Shown piece after piece: positions 6,916 to 8,415 of a stretch of 8,415 nt of DNA (positions within the stretch are counted from its first letter, which is position 1; every line of letters starts with the position of its first letter). The notes below the pieces were generated by a model, which had not been told where the DNA came from, did no database searches, and worked only from the letters and a program-made list of their open reading frames with translations. A program made the position numbers and the translations under genes. Where the stretch lies: the NCBI GenBank assembly GCA_003217835.1, contig QHMQ01000007.1, positions 1 through 8,415 of the forward strand, read 5' to 3'. The stretch comes from Verrucomicrobiota bacterium (lineage in GTDB: Bacteria > Verrucomicrobiota > Verrucomicrobiia > Chthoniobacterales > UBA10450).

Positions 6916-7599
6916 CTAATCTTTCTTTCCTGTGCTGGTGAAAATCAATCGCAGTGGCTGTTGCGCGTGAATGCGCTCGCCGAGTTGTTGCTGCAACGCG
7001 CGTTCCGCTTCATCCGGTAAGCCAGTCTCTGCCGCTTCCTGTCGGGCGAGTTGAGGCAAGATCGACAATTCGTTTTGGACATCGTCTCCCGAAATTCGAT
7101 TCCAAAACCCATTTTCAAACGCGAGGACGTCCACCTGGTCTTGTGTGACGTCGAGAATCTGAGCATGTGGAACTTGGATGACGATTTGGTCCGGTTGAAC
7201 ATCGACTGCCAGTTTCTGCTGCAAATCGAAGCCGGCTTTAGCCGTGAACGTTCCGTGCAGCCTTACGCGCTTCGAGCTGCCCATCCAAGTATGTAAGAAT
7301 TCATGTTCCACTTCGATCCGCCGTGAAAGAACCGCCAGCTCGCTAACTGGGGTTGTTTGTTCCATGTAGACGCGGTTGTTGATTGTGATACGCGGTTGCA
7401 AGTGCGCGATGTCGATGAAAGCGGAACGCACATCTTTGCCAAGGCGTTCCAGCTCGCCGGTGCCCTGCCTCGCCGTGCGGGCGGGCCAGGTTTCCAGACG
7501 CAGAAAAACGAGCACCACGACCGACGCGATCATGAGCGCGATCAAGGCGAAAGCGGTCGGCCAGGAAAATCGTGGCCCTTTCGCAGAATTTTTGTTCAT
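6916..7599 (-). CDS. DUF4230-like single-pass membrane protein
   Basis: The 227-aa product has a short basic N-terminus, one transmembrane segment (about residues 15-33) and a soluble domain that should face the periplasm. The soluble part looks like the DUF4230 family: an early beta strand/linker region (about 68-105), an amphipathic strand pair GTFTAKAGFDLQ (116-127), IVIQVPHAQILDVTQDQVDV (139-158), then a helical segment rich in Glu, Gln and Ala (about 174-213). The PHAQIL block is the most family-like part. This assignment is from memory of the family pattern and no molecular function is known to me. The ATG at 7599 places the anchor near the N-terminus, as is usual. The frame stays open 26 codons further to a TTG, but that stretch is encoded by a palindromic element and looks non-coding. 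The AsmA-like gene follows 94 bp downstream, a probable operon. Confidence 0.65.
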   Translation of the reverse strand: MNKNSAKGPRFSWPTAFALIALMIASVVVLVFLRLETWPARTARQGTGELERLGKDVRSAFIDIAHLQPRITINNRVYMEQTTPVSELAVLSRRIEVEHEFLHTWMGSSKRVRLHGTFTAKAGFDLQQKLAVDVQPDQIVIQVPHAQILDVTQDQVDVLAFENGFWNRISGDDVQNELSILPQLARQEAAETGLPDEAERALQQQLGERIHAQQPLRLIFTSTGKKD

Positions 7600-7617
7600 A
7601 CGGCTCAGAGTTACCGC

Positions 7618-7659
7618 AAAAAAGTACCGCCCCCCACGCCCGATGGGCGTGAAGGGCGG
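7618..7659 (-). terminator. Terminator-like GC-rich hairpin in the leader of the DUF4230-like gene
   Basis: Outer arms CCGCCC (7627-7632) and GGGCGG (7654-7659) and inner arms ACGCCC (7636-7641) and GGGCGT (7645-7650) form a nearly continuous stem of about 13 bp. One small internal mismatch and a 3-nt loop interrupt it. In the minus direction the stem is followed, after 3 nt, by six T residues (7623-7618), the form of a Rho-independent terminator. The DUF4230-like ATG lies only 18 bp further on. No minus-strand gene is visible upstream for it to terminate, so a leader attenuator, or a REP-like palindromic element that happens to have a T-run, are the main readings. Confidence 0.5.
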
Positions 7660-7660
7660 C

Positions 7661-7676
7661 TGTTCCCCCCAGAACA
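7661..7676. repeat. Small inverted repeat next to the terminator-like hairpin
   Basis: Perfect 5-bp arms TGTTC (7661-7665) and GAACA (7672-7676) flank a CCCCCA loop, starting two bases after the larger hairpin at 7627-7659. The two together make a compact C-rich/G-rich palindromic block of about 50 bp. It may be part of one REP-like intergenic element, or a separate stem in the same leader. Confidence 0.35.
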
Positions 7677-7695
7677 ATCGTGGAAAACTTCGACG

Positions 7696-7724
7696 CTAGT
7701 AAACGAGCTTACGGCTGGTGGCAA
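7696..7724 (-). promoter_or_regulatory. Candidate promoter for the DUF4230-like/AsmA-like operon
   Basis: On the minus strand TTGCCA (7724-7719) matches the -35 consensus at 5 of 6. It is followed after 17 bp by TACTAG (7701-7696), a poor -10 at 3 of 6. Initiation would fall near 7689, placing the terminator-like hairpin at 7627-7659 inside a leader of about 90 nt. The weak -10 keeps confidence low. Confidence 0.22.
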
Positions 7725-7732
7725 CAAGTTTT

Positions 7733-7848
7733 TGCCTCAACTTACCCGAGGCACTATCGGGATTGCAAAGAAGATGTCGATCTCTGGCAATCGCCGGTTA
7801 AATCTCGCCTCATTGTGTGATCGAACGCAATGTGGCGCTTGCGCGTTC
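7733..7848. repeat. Series of three inverted repeats upstream of the YqgE/AlgH gene
   Basis: Three separate stem-loops can be drawn: TGCCTC/GAGGCA (7733-7738 with 7748-7753), GATTGC/GCAATC (7761-7766 with 7787-7792, enclosing a smaller AGAT/ATCT stem) and GAACGC/GCGTTC (7823-7828 with 7843-7848). None is followed by a T-run in the plus direction. They fill most of the 273-bp divergent spacer at 7600-7872, in which I see no gene. They could structure the YqgE leader, or be partly chance, since six-base arms arise readily. Confidence 0.3.
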
Positions 7849-7854
7849 TCGCTT

Positions 7855-7860
7855 GGAGGG
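7855..7860 (+). promoter_or_regulatory. Ribosome binding site of the YqgE/AlgH gene
   Basis: GGAGGG lies 12 bp before the ATG at 7873, a slightly long but usable spacing. It is the only clear Shine-Dalgarno in front of any of the six genes here. An in-frame TAG at 7864-7866, between it and the ATG, rules out a longer protein. Confidence 0.6.
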
Positions 7861-7872
7861 TTCTAGTTTTGT

Positions 7873-8415
7873 ATGCGTAATTTGGGTGGCGAAACGCCGC
7901 GGAGTCTCGCCGGTTCATTGCTCGTGGCTCATCCGAATATGCTCGATCCAAATTTTCGCCGCGCGGTCCTGTTCATTTCTGCGCACGATCCAAACGACGG
8001 CGCACTCGGTGTCATCATTAATCGCCCGCTCGATAAACAAGTGGCGGATCTAGTAAATGAAACACCACCCAAAGGACTGGCGGGTGTTCCTGTTTTTCTG
8101 GGCGGACCGGTCGGGAAAAACCAGCTCATGTTTGCGGCGCTGGAATGGGAAAAAGGCGAGGGGCTTAAGCTCAATCACAACGTCGACTTTGAGCAATCGA
8201 GTGATGCGGCCGGTCAGAAACGAAGCTCGATCTGTGCATTTGTAGGTTATGCCGGTTGGGAAGCGGGTCAGCTCGAGGCCGAAATGGAGCAGAAAGCCTG
8301 GCTTCTGCAAAAACCCAGTCGCTCTGTCCTCAAGCTTGATCGCCTGCCGAAACTTTGGTTCGATATTATGCGCCGTCTGGGGCCGTGGTATAAAATGCTT
8401 GCGGCGGCACCGGAC
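7873..8415 (+). CDS. YqgE/AlgH family protein (cut by window end)
   Basis: The 181 codons present cover most of a YqgE/AlgH (DUF179) domain, usually about 185-190 aa, and only the C-terminal end is missing. Family blocks visible are GSLLVAHPNMLDPNFRRAV (14-32), the GALGVIINRPL stretch (43-53), VFLGGPV (74-80) and FVGYAGWEAGQLEAEM (123-138), which corresponds to the GYAxWxxGQLExE signature. The family is widespread in Gram-negative bacteria. AlgH was linked to alginate regulation in Pseudomonas, but the biochemical role is not settled. The protein is expected to be cytoplasmic, with no signal peptide or membrane segment. It is divergent from the DUF4230-like gene across a 273-bp spacer. The start at ATG 7873 is fixed by an upstream in-frame TAG and a GGAGGG site. 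Confidence 0.93.
   Translation, partial: MRNLGGETPRSLAGSLLVAHPNMLDPNFRRAVLFISAHDPNDGALGVIINRPLDKQVADLVNETPPKGLAGVPVFLGGPVGKNQLMFAALEWEKGEGLKLNHNVDFEQSSDAAGQKRSSICAFVGYAGWEAGQLEAEMEQKAWLLQKPSRSVLKLDRLPKLWFDIMRRLGPWYKMLAAAPD

Noticed and set aside
7627..7671. G-quadruplex on the minus strand
   Set aside because: Several G-runs are present, but pairing with the adjacent C-runs in the hairpin is the simpler structure.
7600..7677. N-terminal extension of the DUF4230-like protein to a TTG at 7677
   Set aside because: The extra codons come from the palindromic GC-rich block and would place 41 residues before the membrane anchor. ATG 7599 is the better start.
7357..7866. Plus-strand open frame of 169 codons across the 7600-7872 spacer
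   Set aside because: More than half is antisense to the DUF4230-like gene and the rest runs through hairpins. It has no recognisable domain and low-complexity basic composition.

Overview
The window holds six protein genes, two of them cut by the window edges, and no mobile element, CRISPR array, rRNA or tRNA that I can see. Base composition is moderate (a little over half GC by eye). Only one of the six start codons has a clear Shine-Dalgarno sequence. The mix of glnB-glnA, a dnaE1-type polymerase with an intact PHP domain, a DUF4230-like gene, an AsmA-like gene and a YqgE/AlgH gene, with several divergent or convergent pairs, suggests the chromosome of a Gram-negative bacterium. A soil Verrucomicrobiota (Chthoniobacterales-like) is my best guess. 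That rests on general resemblance and was not confirmed by a search.

Layout. Positions 1-788 (minus strand) carry a nitrogen-control pair, the PII protein glnB followed by the start of glutamine synthetase glnA. The gap between them holds a degenerate 8-bp tandem repeat and a nearly G-free glnA leader. Positions 789-1014 are a divergent regulatory region with two strong dyads, a candidate glnB promoter overlapped by one dyad, and a candidate dnaE promoter so close to the ATG that the mRNA could be leaderless. Positions 1015-4533 (plus) are dnaE, the replicative DNA polymerase III alpha subunit. It ends tail to tail with the next gene: the two stop codons overlap, and a terminator-like hairpin spans the junction.

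Positions 4530-7599 (minus) carry two membrane-anchored envelope proteins: a 227-aa DUF4230-like protein and, 97 bp downstream, a 763-aa AsmA/TamB-like beta-rich protein. They look like an operon. A GC-rich hairpin followed by six T residues lies in the leader of the DUF4230-like gene and looks like an attenuator or terminator. Positions 7873-8415 (plus) are a YqgE/AlgH-family gene that runs off the end of the window, preceded by several small inverted repeats.

Most of this is conserved core gene content. I do not see a clear undescribed multi-gene system. The best leads are the leader hairpin before the DUF4230-like gene, the possible DUF4230/AsmA-like functional pair, the dyad on the glnB promoter, and the compact dnaE ends.
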